Part shown: positions 41,347 to 43,016 of the stretch, piece by piece | Position numbering within the stretch: position 1 is the first letter of the stretch | Layout of the letters: each line of letters begins with the position of its first letter | Assembly (NCBI GenBank): GCA_020696345.1 | Contig: JAEHCK010000025.1 | Span: 1 to 43,016, forward strand | DNA length: 43,016 nt | Direction of reading: 5' to 3' | From: Thermoplasmata archaeon | Lineage (GTDB): Archaea; Thermoplasmatota; Penumbrarchaeia; JAEHCK01 | Translations under genes and position numbers: made by a program | The notes under the pieces: generated by a model | Databases searched by the model: none | What the model saw: only the letters and a program-made list of their open reading frames with translations | What the model was told of the DNA's origin: nothing

Positions 41347-41725
41347 TAAAAAATGGTAATGGACTATCATTGACATACCATTTTTAGTCCGGCCCTACAA
41401 AGTTTATTGTTCAACTGGAACATAAACTTTGCGCCACCCCATCCTCAAGCGGATTACAGCATGTTTTCGATTATATTTCTTCCCTTTGGGTATTTCCAAT
41501 AATATTAATGTTTAACAAAGCTGTAACTTTTGTCGTCACTATCCAACTAGGCTGGCCGCCAAAAGTGGGGCATCCACGGCTCCTGGCTGATCTATCGATT
41601 ATTTCAGGAGATGGCGACTCGCTATTGATAATAAACGGTAGTGTGCCCTTAACTATTGTTTTTATTTCTTACCTTCATCCTCCCCTTTACCATTCCGCCG
41701 TTGCGCTGGCCCATCCCCGCCAGCT
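41347..41725 (-). ncRNA. Structured repeat element, copy D, with 3' hairpin
   Basis: Minus-strand copy that begins at the stop codon of the gene at 41725. Stems, given on the plus strand: TTACAGC (41454-41460) with GCTGTAA (41520-41526); CAAAGTTTAT (41398-41407) with ATAAACTTTG (41422-41431). Minus-strand CTCCTG with CAGGAG precedes GTGGATGCCCCAC. The 5' part (GGGGATGGGCCAGCGCA) is related to copies B and C but diverged, and about 60 bp are inserted before the CTCCTG hairpin. After the conserved 3' end stands a hairpin AAAAATGGTA/TACCATTTTT (41347-41388), also present after copy A, which could act as a terminator or as the element's end. Confidence 0.6.
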
Positions 41726-42900
41726 CATGACGGTGTCATTAAGGGATAATTATCCTGTATATCTGGTGCAATTAAATAAGGTGTATCGCCAATTCCATCA
41801 TTATCATTATCGATCCCTTGATAATCATTCCAATAATTACCAATATGGCCATTATCAAAATTTGGGAAATCTTCGATGGATTTGTCATCGAGAAATACGT
41901 TCTTGATACATTTGAAAACATTTTCAATAAACAATACATCATAATGACCATGAGTAATATTGATGCCAACATTGCCATTAAATTCATTATGATGAAAAAT
42001 TATGTTATCATTTTCACTATAAAGTCTTATACATTGTCTAATAGAGAAAATTTTATTAAATTTAATAGTCGCATTATGACAGCCATCAATTGTTATTCCT
42101 TTTTGAAGTATATCATTACGATTCATTTCTATATTATTATTGTGAACAATTGCATTGTCCAAATCTAATGCTAAATGGCCAAATTCGTAAAAATTATTAT
42201 AACAAATAATAACCTCATTTCCACTAATTTTACATGAGGATACATTATTGAAGGAATTATTTTTAATTTGTAGGTTAAAAGGTGATCTCCATTCTGGAGA
42301 TTCAGAGATTTCTATTCCATTTTTACAATTTGAGAAATTATTCCTAATAATAGAATTAAACATAATAAATTGATCAGTTGAAACTATTTTAGCAGAGATA
42401 CCAGTATTACAATTTATGAAAGAGTTATCAACGACACTAAGATTATATATTTGGGAAAAGGAAACCGCTTCTGAACTATCCTTAAATGTATTATTATGAA
42501 TAAGAATATTGTTTGAAGAGTGTCCATATCCATCAGAAATCCCATAATACCCATTATTAAAAATATTATGACGGATAACAACATTTGATGAATGCTCAAT
42601 AATTATGTAATCTTCATTGTCACCAGTAAATTTACAATCTTTAATTATAAAATGTGATTGGGTATTTTTAATTTCGATTTTACTCAAATGAGTTTCAAAT
42701 TTTATTCCTTCTAATATATATGGATCATTGACAGTTCCTGAACCTTTGATAGAAGAATATTTCTTAAAATCATCATCTGAATTAATTTCATAAATCTTAT
42801 GTTCAACTTCTTCTTCTTTTTCAAATAATTTCAAAATTGCAGGGTACCATGTATAAATTAAGATTGATAAAAAAATCAGAAGTAAAATTAAAAGGTTCAT
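41725..42900 (-). CDS. NosD-like parallel beta-helix protein, N-terminally anchored
   Basis: One membrane helix (MNLLILLLIFLSILIYTWYP) at the start is followed by IKGSGTVNDPYILEGIKF, the usual opening of archaeal NosD-like surface proteins, and a right-handed beta-helix (NVVIRHNIFNNGYYGIS, ILIHNNTFKDSSEAVSF, NIIFHHNEFNGN). The end GNYWNDYQGIDNDNDGIGD, PYLIAPDIQDNYPLM is the NosD C-terminal motif, so the gene is complete at the 3' side. Unlike the other NosD proteins here it has no extra domains and no C-terminal anchor. ATG 42900 is chosen because the hydrophobic helix starts there. The frame stays open upstream to a TTG at 42978 and beyond may leave the window, so the N-terminus is uncertain. 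Element copy D begins at its stop codon. Confidence 0.8.
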   Translation of the reverse strand: MNLLILLLIFLSILIYTWYPAILKLFEKEEEVEHKIYEINSDDDFKKYSSIKGSGTVNDPYILEGIKFETHLSKIEIKNTQSHFIIKDCKFTGDNEDYIIIEHSSNVVIRHNIFNNGYYGISDGYGHSSNNILIHNNTFKDSSEAVSFSQIYNLSVVDNSFINCNTGISAKIVSTDQFIMFNSIIRNNFSNCKNGIEISESPEWRSPFNLQIKNNSFNNVSSCKISGNEVIICYNNFYEFGHLALDLDNAIVHNNNIEMNRNDILQKGITIDGCHNATIKFNKIFSIRQCIRLYSENDNIIFHHNEFNGNVGINITHGHYDVLFIENVFKCIKNVFLDDKSIEDFPNFDNGHIGNYWNDYQGIDNDNDGIGDTPYLIAPDIQDNYPLMTPS

Positions 42901-43016
42901 CTCCCAATTTAGGAAGAGAGAAATACCGTTTTGATATTCATTGGATTGGAGATCAAAATGAAAACAAAACGGTATCAATACAGTAAGATTTTCAAGGATA
43001 TTTATAATTTCCCTGG

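Noticed and set aside
41508..41906. 132-residue plus-strand frame
   Set aside because: It spans element copy D and the antisense of the NosD gene; no domain or start signal is seen.
1..43016. tRNA or rRNA genes
   Set aside because: No cloverleaf with a TTCRA loop or rRNA-like conserved stretch was recognised by eye; a tRNAscan-type search would settle this.

Overview
The window looks archaeal and most likely comes from a Thermoplasmatota-type euryarchaeote; this is inference, since no rRNA or other marker gene is present. It is AT-rich. TATA-like boxes lie about 20-30 bp before several starts, giving leaderless or short-leader mRNAs, and other genes carry GGTGA or GGAGGT ribosome binding sites. 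Much of the coding capacity is giant, Asn/Thr/Ser-rich surface proteins with a signal peptide, tandem ectodomains (NosD-type beta-helix, putative-Ig/cadherin-like, FN3, PKD, NEW3-like, SBBP propeller, thrombospondin type 3), one isoleucine-rich C-terminal membrane anchor and a short charged tail.

Layout. 1-4.1 kb: 3' end of an IS4-like transposase abutting a convergent BNR/NEW3/TSP3 surface protein, then an ORF-less group II intron remnant. 4.4-7.8 kb: an Asp-rich calcium-repeat protein and an Arg/Asp-rich membrane protein, convergent and separated by a 28-bp-unit array. 7.9-17.8 kb: a duplicated two-gene module, each a large anchored surface protein followed by a tandem winged-helix regulator; regulator and surface protein end in similar short helical tails. 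Between the copies lie a bacterial-looking parvulin and remains of an AAA ATPase. 18-20.7 kb: a padR-ABC ATPase-ABC permease operon with a palindromic site over its promoter. 20.8-22.7 kb: an octamer array, a small membrane protein, a UbiX-like flavin prenyltransferase, a second 28-bp array that is the reverse complement of the first, and a small protein of unknown function. 22.8-30 kb: a NosD/PKD surface protein and a secreted, anchored M14 zinc carboxypeptidase. 30-30.5 kb: a broken IS200/IS605 tnpA. 30.6-43 kb: five minus-strand genes (SBBP propeller protein, a small membrane protein, a lipoprotein, two NosD-type proteins).

The most unusual content is non-coding. (i) Four copies of a roughly 200-340-bp element follow the four upstream genes of the 35.6-42.9-kb cluster, all in the same orientation. 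Several stems are preserved by compensatory changes, so this looks like a structured RNA or a folded-DNA recombination element. (ii) Two exact-register 28-bp arrays, each made of two unit types in opposite orientation, lie between convergent genes and are mutual inverts, flanking 15.5 kb. (iii) An 8-bp and a 7-bp array share the same inverted-arm design; the 7-bp one sits in frame inside a surface-protein gene. How these genes and elements work together is inference: the window reads as a cell-surface gene region with local regulators, processing and transport, shaped by duplication and small mobile or repetitive elements.
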